From assembly GCA_958439155.1 (NCBI GenBank), contig CAUBUJ010000044.1, positions 1 through 11,746 on the forward strand: 11,746 bases of DNA, given 5' to 3'. This document shows positions 5,964 through 11,746 of this stretch, piece after piece (position 1 is the first letter of the stretch; each line of letters starts with the position of its first letter). Source of the stretch: an uncultured Veillonellaceae bacterium (GTDB lineage Bacteria; Bacillota; Negativicutes; Veillonellales; Dialisteraceae). A program made the translations under genes and the position numbers. The notes under the pieces were generated by a model that saw nothing but the letters and a program-made list of their open reading frames with translations, had not been told where the DNA came from and did no database searches.

Positions 5964-7922
5964 TTATTTTTTCTTTCCTTTTTCTTCTTTCTTATCCCGC
6001 TCTTTTTCCCGTTCTTCCTTTTTGATTTTCTTTTCTTTCTGCGCCCTTTTTTCTTTCTTTGCTTTCTTGCTCTTCCGGTGCGCTTCTTCCCGTTCTTCTT
6101 TTTCTTTCTCTGCCTGCACCATGGCCGGTTCCGCTTCATTGAGCTCCCCTGACTCGGCCTTGGCCGCTTCCAGCTGAGCAATATTGGAAGCCGCTTCTTC
6201 CTTGGCTACGTCGGCCTCACTCATGCGGGGCAGGAGGATCCGCACCGTGGTGCCTTCTCCTTCCCTGCTGGTGATTTCAATGGTGCCTTTGTGCTGGCTC
6301 ACGATGTGCTTGCAGATGGCAAGGCCCAGGCCGCTGCCGCCGGTCGCTTTGTTTCTGCTTTCTTCTGCCCGGTAGAAACGTTCAAATATGCGTCCCTGCT
6401 TGTCTTTCGGAATACCGATGCCCGTATCAGAGATGGTGAGGAGAAGTTTGTCATCCCCTTCCGGATGGAGACCGACCTTGACCTCGCCCCCTTCTTTATT
6501 GTACTTCACCGCGTTGTCCACGCAGTTCATGACCAGTTCCGACAGAAGCGCCAGGTTGCCGTAAACGAAGAGTTTATCTGCGTCTACGTGGATCGCCACT
6601 TTTCTTGCCGCCGCCTGGGGCTCGATCAGGTCTGCCACGTAGCGGGCAATAGACGCCATGTCCACCGGTTTCCACGTAATGGTGGTCTGCCGCTCTTCAA
6701 TCTTTGAGAGATGCATAATGGTCTCAATGAGGGCCATCATGCGCCGGGATTCTTCAAAAATCCGGCTGGCAAAGAGTTTCACGTCCGCTTCGCCCTGGTA
6801 CATGCCGTTGGCGATCATTTCCGCGAATCCGCTGATCGATGTAAGCGGCGTTTTCAGCTCATGAGAGACATTAGCAGAAAATTCGCGGCGCATTTTTTCC
6901 GCGGCATACGTCGCTGTCAGGTCATGGAGAACGATGAGAAGCCCTGTATCCCCGTCAGCGAGCTCGATATGCGCCATGGACGCCCGGTAGGGCTTGCCGT
7001 AAATGGTCATGGTATATTCATGGCGTTCTTCTTTTTCATAGGCCATGCTCACTGCCCGGAGCCAGTCCTCATCGTGGTAAAGCACCGCCACTTTGCGGAA
7101 ACGCACGTCCCCGCTGGTCTTGAAAATGGAGCGGACCCGCACATTGCAGTCCACAATTTCCTTGTCATGATTGAGAAGGATAATGCCGTCGCTGATGGTA
7201 TTCACCACGGTGCGTATCGTATTCCGTTCCTCTTCCAGATCATCCATGTAGTTCTGGATTTCTTTTTTCTGCTCCCGCACTTTGTCCACGAGAGGCCGCA
7301 GTTCTTTGTAGCCTCCCGGAATGGGCCGTTCCGGCGCCCCTTCCATAATATCGGAAATGAGGCCCTCTACCTTGCGGAGCGGCCGGAGCGCATAGTCTGT
7401 CTCTTTTTCCGCCGCGATGAAGCAGGCAATGGCGAATACGAAGAAGAAAATAAAGACTTCCGGCAGAAGGGGCGACAAGATGCCTCCCGGTGCCGTCCGG
7501 GCCACAGCAAAACGAAGAACAGACCCGTCAGGGAGCTGCCTCGCCCAGTAGCTGGTGGGAACGCCGTCGCCGTCATTGCGCACCGCGTGGCTTTCTTCTC
7601 CGCCAAGGGCTTTCTTCACCTCCGGTTTGTCCAGATAATTTGTGTCGGCCCCCGCTTTTGACTCAAAGAGGGCGCTTCCGTCCGGGGCGATCCAGGAAAT
7701 CTGCAGTTCTCTCTCGCTATTCTCCCGGATCTTTTCCAGGTAGGTCAGATTCCGCTCAGTATCATCGGTCATCCCGTCAGCGGCCACTTCCGTGAGATGG
7801 CCGATTTCATGGATGGCCCGTGCCTGGATGCCCTGGTAGTACAGAATGCCTGCGATGCAGAATGACAGAATCACTGAAATCAGCCCAGTGAAAAGCAGGC
7901 TCTTTTGAATTTGTTCCTTCAT
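5964..7922 (-). CDS. phoR: PAS-containing sensor histidine kinase, PhoR-like, with long charged tail
   Basis: This 652-residue membrane kinase senses a signal, autophosphorylates and passes phosphate to the regulator encoded just upstream. TM1 is about 10-30, an extracytoplasmic sensor domain 31-153, TM2 about 154-172 and a HAMP-like linker about 173-225. A PAS domain (about 233-335) precedes HisKA, with phospho-acceptor His354 in SHELKTP. The ATPase has the N-box Asn470 (DNAVKY), G1 DTGIGIP (499-505), F-box FERFYR (513-518) and G2 GGSGLGL (528-534). The core ends near 566. The remaining 86 residues are an added tail; in residues 604-652, 40 of 49 residues are Lys, Arg, Glu or Asp. I assign a phosphate role only from the adjacent pst genes and the PhoR/WalK-like domain order. 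The ATG at 7920-7922 has a GAGGAG site 14 bases away, longer than usual; no better start is in frame. Confidence 0.9.
   Translation of the reverse strand: MKEQIQKSLLFTGLISVILSFCIAGILYYQGIQARAIHEIGHLTEVAADGMTDDTERNLTYLEKIRENSERELQISWIAPDGSALFESKAGADTNYLDKPEVKKALGGEESHAVRNDGDGVPTSYWARQLPDGSVLRFAVARTAPGGILSPLLPEVFIFFFVFAIACFIAAEKETDYALRPLRKVEGLISDIMEGAPERPIPGGYKELRPLVDKVREQKKEIQNYMDDLEEERNTIRTVVNTISDGIILLNHDKEIVDCNVRVRSIFKTSGDVRFRKVAVLYHDEDWLRAVSMAYEKEERHEYTMTIYGKPYRASMAHIELADGDTGLLIVLHDLTATYAAEKMRREFSANVSHELKTPLTSISGFAEMIANGMYQGEADVKLFASRIFEESRRMMALIETIMHLSKIEERQTTITWKPVDMASIARYVADLIEPQAAARKVAIHVDADKLFVYGNLALLSELVMNCVDNAVKYNKEGGEVKVGLHPEGDDKLLLTISDTGIGIPKDKQGRIFERFYRAEESRNKATGGSGLGLAICKHIVSQHKGTIEITSREGEGTTVRILLPRMSEADVAKEEAASNIAQLEAAKAESGELNEAEPAMVQAEKEKEEREEAHRKSKKAKKEKRAQKEKKIKKEEREKERDKKEEKGKKK
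5967..6224 (-). other. Low-complexity Lys/Glu tail region of the kinase gene
   Basis: This codes for kinase residues 567-652, after the ATPase domain. The first part (567-603) is Ala/Glu-rich and the rest is almost wholly Lys, Glu and Arg. The coding strand is correspondingly purine-rich, with A-runs up to six long just before the stop (5967-5972). It may form a charged helix or stay disordered. I see no extra domain motif. A-runs make replication slippage in this part of the gene plausible. Confidence 0.8.
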
Positions 7923-7943
7923 CGGCTGCTGCGAGTCTCCTCT

Positions 7944-7984
7944 CCCGATTTGAATGGCCCGGCCCCGAAATCGGGCGCTGGGCC
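7944..7984 (-). promoter_or_regulatory. Alternative hairpins in the regulator-kinase gap
   Basis: Two stems compete in the 65-base gap. Stem one pairs GGCCC (7980-7984) with GGGCC (7956-7960), with a further CCCG/CGGG pairing inside. Stem two pairs CCCGATTT (7968-7975) with AAATCGGG (7944-7951), 8 perfect base pairs. The 3' arm of stem two runs into the GGGAGAGGAG ribosome-site region of the kinase gene. There is no T-tract, so a terminator is unlikely; a translation brake or mRNA-processing element is possible. The pairing is seen; the role is inferred. Confidence 0.5.
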
Positions 7985-7987
7985 TCT

Positions 7988-8671
7988 TTATTTTTCTCCC
8001 AGACGATAGCCGACGCCGCGGACAGTGCGGATCAGGGACCCGGCGCTGCCCAGTTTCTGGCGAAGGCTCATGATGTGCATATCAATGGTTCGGCTTTCCA
8101 TTTCAAAAGGCGATCCCCACACAGCCTGCATGATCTGGTCCCGGGAAAGGACAATCCCCTTATTGAGGATCAGATAGCAGAGCAGGTCATACTCTTTGAG
8201 GGTGAGCTGCACTTCCCTTCCGTTTTCCGTGACAATATGCTGCCGGCAGTCCACTTTGATGGTGCCGAAAGACAGGGCGGATGATTCCTTCTCTGCCCCT
8301 CTCTGGCTGCGGCGCATGACGGAACGGATCCGGGAAAGCAGTTCCATAATGCCGAAAGGTTTTGTCACATAATCATCAGCGCCCAGGTCGAGACCGCGGA
8401 CCACATCAAATTCACTGGACTTGGCGGTCATCATAATGACAGGGATGCTCTTGTCTTCCTGGCTGTCCCGGAGATCTTTCAAAATGGACAGGCCATCCTT
8501 CCCGGGAAGCATAATATCCAGAAGAATCAGGTCAGGCTTGTTGTGTTCGATCACTTTGTAAAGTTCCTCTGACGAACCAAAACCGATCACATTGTATCCC
8601 TGCCCGCGCAGGGCATAGCTCACCAGTTCTCTTATATTTTCATCATCTTCAACACAATAAATCAGCGGCAT
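7988..8671 (-). CDS. phoP: OmpR/PhoB-family response regulator, PhoP-like
   Basis: This 227-residue DNA-binding regulator takes phosphate from the kinase encoded next to it. The receiver domain (about 1-120) has acidic residues Glu8-Asp9-Asp10, phospho-acceptor Asp52 in LLDIMLPG, switch Thr82 and Lys104 in the TKPF motif. A winged-helix output domain follows (about 130-226) with the typical RTIDMHI, LRQKLG and RTVRGVGYRL segments. Both domains are complete and the length is normal. The ATG at 8669-8671 follows a GGGGG ribosome site 4 bases upstream. A good promoter of its own lies upstream, so it need not depend on the pst transcript. The family is certain. Control of phosphate genes is inferred from the pst neighbours, and a PhoB name would be equivalent. 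Confidence 0.93.
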   Translation of the reverse strand: MPLIYCVEDDENIRELVSYALRGQGYNVIGFGSSEELYKVIEHNKPDLILLDIMLPGKDGLSILKDLRDSQEDKSIPVIMMTAKSSEFDVVRGLDLGADDYVTKPFGIMELLSRIRSVMRRSQRGAEKESSALSFGTIKVDCRQHIVTENGREVQLTLKEYDLLCYLILNKGIVLSRDQIMQAVWGSPFEMESRTIDMHIMSLRQKLGSAGSLIRTVRGVGYRLGEK

Positions 8672-8698
8672 AGTTCCCCCTTGTGGATGAGAAAGCCC

Positions 8699-8712
8699 GG
8701 GGCCTTCGCCCC
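8699..8712 (-). promoter_or_regulatory. Leader hairpin ahead of the response regulator gene
   Basis: The minus-strand leader contains GGGGC, a GAAG loop and GCCCC, a perfect 5-base-pair stem about 10 bases after the inferred start. The GCCCC arm could instead pair with the GGGGG ribosome site at 8676-8680, so a switch between the two is physically possible. This is inference only. Confidence 0.45.
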
Positions 8713-8724
8713 TCCAGATATTTC

Positions 8725-8753
8725 AATATATATTAGAATAGATCTTTTGTCAA
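8725..8753 (-). promoter_or_regulatory. Sigma-70-type promoter of the two-component genes
   Basis: The minus strand has a perfect -35 TTGACA at 8748-8753, a 17-base spacer and -10 TATATT at 8725-8730 (5 of 6 bases of the consensus). The start is expected near 8718, giving a leader of about 45 bases. It directs expression of the regulator and kinase genes, which end at a strong terminator. Confidence 0.85.
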
Positions 8754-8767
8754 ACAGTCTTGACAAA
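8746..8767. promoter_or_regulatory. Perfect inverted repeat over the -35 element (candidate operator)
   Basis: TTTGTCAA and TTGACAAA are perfect complements separated by 6 bases. One arm contains the whole -35 hexamer. Such a placement is typical of a repressor or autoregulator site. The binding protein is unknown; this is not the direct-repeat arrangement known for Bacillus PhoP or E. coli PhoB boxes. Confidence 0.6.
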
Positions 8768-8780
8768 GGATGAAATAGAG

Positions 8781-8865
8781 AAAACAGCTGTCCCAGGAAA
8801 GGAGAAAGTTCTGATTTTCCTCACAGGGAAATCACGGTTTCTCTTCTCCCGCGGACAGCTGCTTC
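8781..8865 (-). terminator. Large nested hairpin with T-tract after pstB (probable terminator)
   Basis: The minus strand folds into three nested stems: an outer CAGCTGTCC/GGACAGCTG (8853-8861 with 8785-8793, 9 perfect pairs, extendable by G-T and A-T pairs), a middle GGAGAA/TTCTCC (8844-8849 with 8801-8806) and an inner GATTTCC/GGAAAATC (8827-8833 with 8813-8820, one bulge) around a 6-base loop. TTTTCTCTATTT follows. The T-tract exists only in the minus direction, which fits the end of the pst transcript. It is larger than most intrinsic terminators, so a processed or stabilising RNA structure is an alternative. Confidence 0.55.
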
Positions 8866-8926
8866 TTGTACCTCAATGCGAATCCTATAACCATAGAGAC
8901 AGGACGGACACATTCCCTCCGCTGCC

Positions 8927-8943
8927 TGGAAGGAATCCTTCCA
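8927..8943. repeat. Perfect 17-base palindrome just after pstB
   Basis: TGGAAGGA and TCCTTCCA flank a single central base, 11 bases beyond the pstB stop codon. It has no T-tract. It may be a small stem at the 3' end of the message or a protein-binding site; I cannot tell which. Confidence 0.5.
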
Positions 8944-8954
8944 TCAAATTGATA

Positions 8955-9764
8955 TCAGCCGAAATTGCCCGATACGTAGCGGATGGTTCTTTCTTTCTCC
9001 GGATGTTCGAAAATCTGCTGGGTTTCCCCATATTCGACCATTTCTCCAAGGTAGAAGAAAGCGGTCTTGTCGGCAATGCGCTTTGCCTGCTGCATATTGT
9101 GTGTCACCATAATGACGGTGTATTTCTTCTTCAGCTCCACAGCGAGCGCTTCGATGTGAGAGGTAGAAATCGGGTCCAGCGCGGATGTCGCTTCGTCCAT
9201 GAGGAGGACTTCCGGATTCACCGCGAGAGCCCGGGCGATGCAGAGACGCTGCTGCTGGCCGCCGGAGAGGCCGAGAGCGGACTTTTTGAGACGATCTTTC
9301 AGTTCATCCCAAATGGAAGCCTGGCGAAGGCTGGTTTCCACGATTTCATCAAGATCGGATTTCTTCGTGATCCCTTTGAGGCGGGGGCCGTAAGCCACAT
9401 TGTCATAGATGCTCTTCGGGAACGGGTTCGGCTGCTGGAAGACCATGCCTACATGACGGCGGAGCACGATGGGATCGATGTCTTTGTACGCATCCACCCC
9501 GTCCAGCATGATTTCCCCTTCCACCCGGCATCCGGGAACAAGGTCATTCATGCGGTTCAGCGTGCGGAGGAATGTAGATTTGCCGCAGCCCGACGGTCCG
9601 ATGAGAGCGGTGATTTCATTTCTCTGGATTTTCAGATTGATATTTTTGAGAGCCTGGAATTCACCGTAGTAGAGGTTCACATGACTGCAGGTGAAGCTCA
9701 CGTTGGAATGAATCGGTAAGTCAGCAGCAGCGGAAACGCTGCCTGCAAGGGTATTGTTGAACAT
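8955..9764 (-). CDS. pstB: Phosphate ABC transporter ATP-binding protein PstB
   Basis: PstB is the cytoplasmic ATPase that powers phosphate import through PstC-PstA. All ABC motifs are intact in its 269 residues: Walker A GPSGCGKST (56-64), Q-loop Gln110 in the PstB-typical FQQPNPFP (109-116), signature LSGGQQQR (166-173), Walker B LLMDEATSALD (187-197) and H-loop His222. LRTLNRMND (66-74) is also characteristic of PstB. The first 20 or so residues are a variable, Ala-rich extension. The ATG at 9762-9764 overlaps the pstA stop by one base (TAATG), with AAGGAG 10 bases upstream. Unlike classical pst operons, no phoU follows; the next gene is the response regulator after a 283-base gap. Confidence 0.98.
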   Translation of the reverse strand: MFNNTLAGSVSAAADLPIHSNVSFTCSHVNLYYGEFQALKNINLKIQRNEITALIGPSGCGKSTFLRTLNRMNDLVPGCRVEGEIMLDGVDAYKDIDPIVLRRHVGMVFQQPNPFPKSIYDNVAYGPRLKGITKKSDLDEIVETSLRQASIWDELKDRLKKSALGLSGGQQQRLCIARALAVNPEVLLMDEATSALDPISTSHIEALAVELKKKYTVIMVTHNMQQAKRIADKTAFFYLGEMVEYGETQQIFEHPEKERTIRYVSGNFG

Positions 9765-10702
9765 TATGCGTTGTCTCCTTCAGATTTCTTAGCAAGGTAA
9801 CGGCTGAGAAGTCTCGCGCCGATGCTGAATACAAGAACCATGATCATAAGTACGGCAGAAGCCGCGGCGGCCACATCGCCTGCCGAGGCGTTGGTCGCTT
9901 CCGTGCGGGAAGCCCACACCTGGAGGGACAGGGTTTCACCAGGGCGGAACGGATTGAGCGGGCACACCGGAGAGGTAATATCCCATACGGACCAGCTGAT
10001 ATCGGTGCTCATGCCTGCCGTATAGAGGAGGGCTGCTGCTTCGCCGAAGCCGCGTCCCGCCGCAAGGATGACGCCGGTCATAATGGGGCCCACCGAAGCG
10101 GGAAGCATCACATGCCAGATCGTTTCCCAGTGAGTCGCGCCAAGGGCGAGACTGCCGTGCTTCCACCCGATGGGGAGCGCTTTGAACGCGTCATACGTAG
10201 TGGTCGTAATGAGCGGCAGCGACAGAATGGATACGGCGAGAGCCCCGGAGAAAAGGTTCCACTGGGTATTGACCATAATAATGAAGACCAGGTAGCCAAA
10301 GAGGCCGACTACGATGGAAGGAAGGGAAGACAGTGTCTCAATGGCGATGCGCAGAGACTGGATGACCCGCCCTTCCGGGGCGTATTCCGCCATGTAAATG
10401 CCGGCAGCGATGCCGATGGGGACAGAAATCACAAGGGAAAGGAATACAAGGTAGACCGTATTGAAAAACTGGTTGCCGATGCCTGTTTCCGAGAAGGAAA
10501 AGATTTCCGGGCTGATCGCTTTCACGCCGCCCCACACCACGTAGAGGGTAAAGGCGATAAGGAGCAGCACAAACATGCCCGATACGATATAAAATACAGC
10601 GGTAGCGAGCTGATCAAAGAAACGGGCCCGCTTCAATCCCCCGTCTACAGAACGGAGATAATTCTTTTCGGGAGCCCCGCCCCCTGCCATAGCCTGGATC
10701 AT
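9764..10702 (-). CDS. pstA: Phosphate ABC transporter permease PstA
   Basis: PstA pairs with PstC to form the membrane channel of the phosphate importer. The 312 residues show an N-terminal cytoplasmic stretch, TM1 about 36-58 and further helices at about 82-105, 125-145, 150-168, 205-225 and 278-300. The permease signature that docks on PstB is the ALGATHWETIWHVMLP segment (186-201), followed by GFGEAAALLYTAG (218-230). NPFRPGETL (250-258) in the outer loop is typical of PstA. The start is the ATG of an ATGA overlap with pstC; Met5 is a possible alternative. The length is close to the family norm and nothing looks broken. Confidence 0.97.
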   Translation of the reverse strand: MIQAMAGGGAPEKNYLRSVDGGLKRARFFDQLATAVFYIVSGMFVLLLIAFTLYVVWGGVKAISPEIFSFSETGIGNQFFNTVYLVFLSLVISVPIGIAAGIYMAEYAPEGRVIQSLRIAIETLSSLPSIVVGLFGYLVFIIMVNTQWNLFSGALAVSILSLPLITTTTYDAFKALPIGWKHGSLALGATHWETIWHVMLPASVGPIMTGVILAAGRGFGEAAALLYTAGMSTDISWSVWDITSPVCPLNPFRPGETLSLQVWASRTEATNASAGDVAAAASAVLMIMVLVFSIGARLLSRYLAKKSEGDNA

Positions 10703-11607
10703 GCGAGTTCCCCTTTCTTACCGGACAAAGCGTGAATGATGAGAATGAAAATGAGGGAAATAATAAAGAGGAGGAGTGCCATCGACCAGAGAGCCGCGTT
10801 GAATTCGCCGCCGTCCATAGCGCCGCCCATATCCGAAGCGATCGCAGATGTCAGGTTATTTGTCGGATCGAGGAGGCTGTGCGGGAAAGCGCGCATCTTG
10901 CCGATCACCATGGATACCGCCAGCGCTTCGCCAAACGCACGGGCCAGACCGAGGACGATCGCCGTGAGGATCCCTGTGGACGCCGCCGGGAGGAGCACCT
11001 TGTAAAGCATCTGCCACCGGGTGGAACCGAGGCCGTAAGCGCCTTCAATATACTTGTTGTTCACGCTGCGGATGGCGTCTGCCGAAACGGAGGTAATGGT
11101 GGGATAAATCATAACGGAAAGGACGATGCCCGCTGCCAGGACCGACTGGCCATGCGGCACATGGAACACTTCCTTAATGAGCGGAACCAGCACCACCAGG
11201 CCGACCCAGCCGTAAACGACAGAAGGAATACCGACGAAAATTTCCACAGCAGGGCGGATAATTTTTTCTCCGATCCGGGGAGAAATCTTCGTCATGAAAA
11301 TCGCCGTGCACAGGCTGAAAGGCACTGCGATCACAAGAGCGAGAGCGCAGGTCAGAAGAGACCCGACGATAAAGATGAGGGCGCCTACCTGACCGCCGCC
11401 TTCTTCCGTATCGGAAGGCTTCCACGCCGAGGAGAAGAGAAATTCTCCGATGGAGTGATCAAAGGTGGTAAATGTAAGCATGCCCTTGCCAAACAAGAAG
11501 CAGCCGATAGCAATTGTGAGTACAATGAGGGACAAGCCGCACACGGTAGCGATCCCCCGGCCAAGGTACTCCCGGCAGAACATATTCTGCTGCCGTTTTT
11601 CTTCCAT
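10699..11607 (-). CDS. pstC: Phosphate ABC transporter permease PstC
   Basis: PstC is the second permease of the importer. I start it at the ATG at 11605-11607 (302 residues) because AAGGAG sits 6 bases upstream; the frame stays open further up to 11694, but those 29 residues are polar, lack a ribosome site and are not family-like. TM1 is about 18-43 and other helices lie at about 75-105, 125-147, 155-175, 208-232 and 270-294. The PstB-docking loop EGAYGLGSTRWQMLYKVLLP is at 188-207, and ARAFGEALAVSMVIG (222-236) is a PstC hallmark. The stop overlaps the pstA start (ATGA). pstS, normally just upstream, is not seen in the 139 bases left in the window. Confidence 0.97.
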   Translation of the reverse strand: MEEKRQQNMFCREYLGRGIATVCGLSLIVLTIAIGCFLFGKGMLTFTTFDHSIGEFLFSSAWKPSDTEEGGGQVGALIFIVGSLLTCALALVIAVPFSLCTAIFMTKISPRIGEKIIRPAVEIFVGIPSVVYGWVGLVVLVPLIKEVFHVPHGQSVLAAGIVLSVMIYPTITSVSADAIRSVNNKYIEGAYGLGSTRWQMLYKVLLPAASTGILTAIVLGLARAFGEALAVSMVIGKMRAFPHSLLDPTNNLTSAIASDMGGAMDGGEFNAALWSMALLLFIISLIFILIIHALSGKKGELA

Positions 11608-11613
11608 TTTTTT

Positions 11614-11619
11614 CTCCTT
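11614..11619 (-). promoter_or_regulatory. Ribosome binding site deciding the pstC start
   Basis: The minus strand reads AAGGAG, then six A, then ATG. This optimal site fixes the pstC start at 11607 rather than the upstream in-frame start at 11694. Confidence 0.85.
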
Positions 11620-11746
11620 ACATACTGCTTGCCATTGGCTGCTGCCGGTTTCACTTCCGGAGAACGCTGCGGTTCCTATCCGGGGAAACAACATCCAATG
11701 TAATAGATTTATAATGTTAATTTATAGGATTTCCGTAAGCAATGGG
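11620..11746 (-). promoter_or_regulatory. pstC upstream region with AT-rich repeat (possible promoter)
   Basis: The right end of the window has no gene. TATAAAT occurs twice on the minus strand (11707-11713 and 11720-11726), 13 bases apart, and each could serve as a -10, but no good -35 hexamer is seen at the right distance, and for the second copy it would lie at or beyond the edge. TTAACA (11715-11720) and ATTACA (11699-11704) resemble half-sites of Bacillus Pho boxes, yet their 16-base period does not fit the known 11-base spacing. A pstS gene may lie further right. Confidence 0.3.

Noticed and set aside
5967..6125. Tandem repeat or CRISPR-like array in the pyrimidine-rich stretch
   Set aside because: The pattern comes from Lys and Glu codons (AAA, AAG, GAA) with no fixed unit length or spacer structure.
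5915..6181. An 88-residue very basic minus-strand frame overlapping the kinase tail
   Set aside because: Any frame through this purine-rich stretch gives Lys and Arg runs; the in-frame kinase reading is continuous with intact domains and stops just before the terminator.
6711..7661. A 316-residue plus-strand frame opposite the kinase gene
   Set aside because: It is antisense to conserved kinase and PAS coding sequence, with no recognisable motif or start signal.
8760..9719. A 319-residue plus-strand frame starting in the pstB-regulator gap
   Set aside because: Most of it is the reverse of pstB; the part in the gap coincides with the nested hairpin, and there is no ribosome site. A TTGACA at 8760-8765 on this strand lacks a matching -10.
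11608..11694. A longer pstC of 331 residues starting at 11694
   Set aside because: The added 29 residues lack a ribosome site and family likeness, while the ATG at 11607 has AAGGAG at ideal spacing.
10732..11703. A 323-residue plus-strand frame opposite pstC
   Set aside because: Composition is rich in Glu, Arg and His with no domain; it is antisense to a clear permease gene and has no ribosome site or promoter of note.
11699..11720. Pho box upstream of pstC
   Set aside because: TTAACA and ATTACA are 16 bases apart rather than the 11-base period known for Bacillus PhoP sites, and only two half-sites are seen near the window edge.

Overview
The window is a fully one-sided piece of bacterial chromosome. 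Every gene I can support lies on the minus strand, so the genes read from right to left. Coding density is high, neighbouring genes overlap by 1-4 bases, and no mobile element, CRISPR array, tRNA or rRNA is visible. The gene set points to Bacillota: an OmpR-type regulator with a PAS-containing kinase beside pst genes, a short self-cleaving phosphatidylserine decarboxylase of the FGS type next to PssA, and a WecG/TagA-family transferase. SurE, PE synthesis and moderately GC-rich DNA would suit an outer-membrane-bearing Negativicute. That placement is inference, not something the window proves.

There are two transcription blocks. The right block (about 11746 to 5900) is a phosphate-response block: pstC, pstA and pstB encode the membrane and ATPase parts of the high-affinity phosphate importer. 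They are followed by a response regulator and a sensor kinase that I read as PhoP/PhoR-like from sequence and context. pstS is not in the window (it may lie past the right edge), and no phoU sits between pstB and the two-component genes or directly after them. Between pstB and the regulator gene is a 283-base gap. It holds a large nested hairpin with a T-tract (probable terminator), a near-consensus sigma-70 promoter, and a perfect 8+8-base inverted repeat covering the -35 element. A clear Rho-independent terminator ends the kinase gene.

The left block (about 5810 to 1) starts at an extended -10 promoter and a structured leader of about 130 bases. It runs guaB (IMP dehydrogenase), wecG/tagA (ManNAc transferase), psd, pssA, a membrane GT2 glycosyltransferase and surE, which is cut by the left edge. 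Most junctions are ATGA overlaps or direct abutments, so these genes are probably co-transcribed and partly translationally coupled. The block combines guanine nucleotide supply, phosphatidylethanolamine synthesis (PssA makes PS, Psd turns it into PE), polyprenol-linked glycan assembly, an unassigned membrane glycosyltransferase and a nucleotidase.

Most of the window is well-known housekeeping biology and I see no clear new system. The features most worth a second look are the very charged, lysine/glutamate-rich tail on the sensor kinase, the operator-like palindrome and the alternative hairpins around both two-component genes, the large pstB-distal hairpin, the unassigned GT2 enzyme inside the phospholipid cassette, and the guaB leader.
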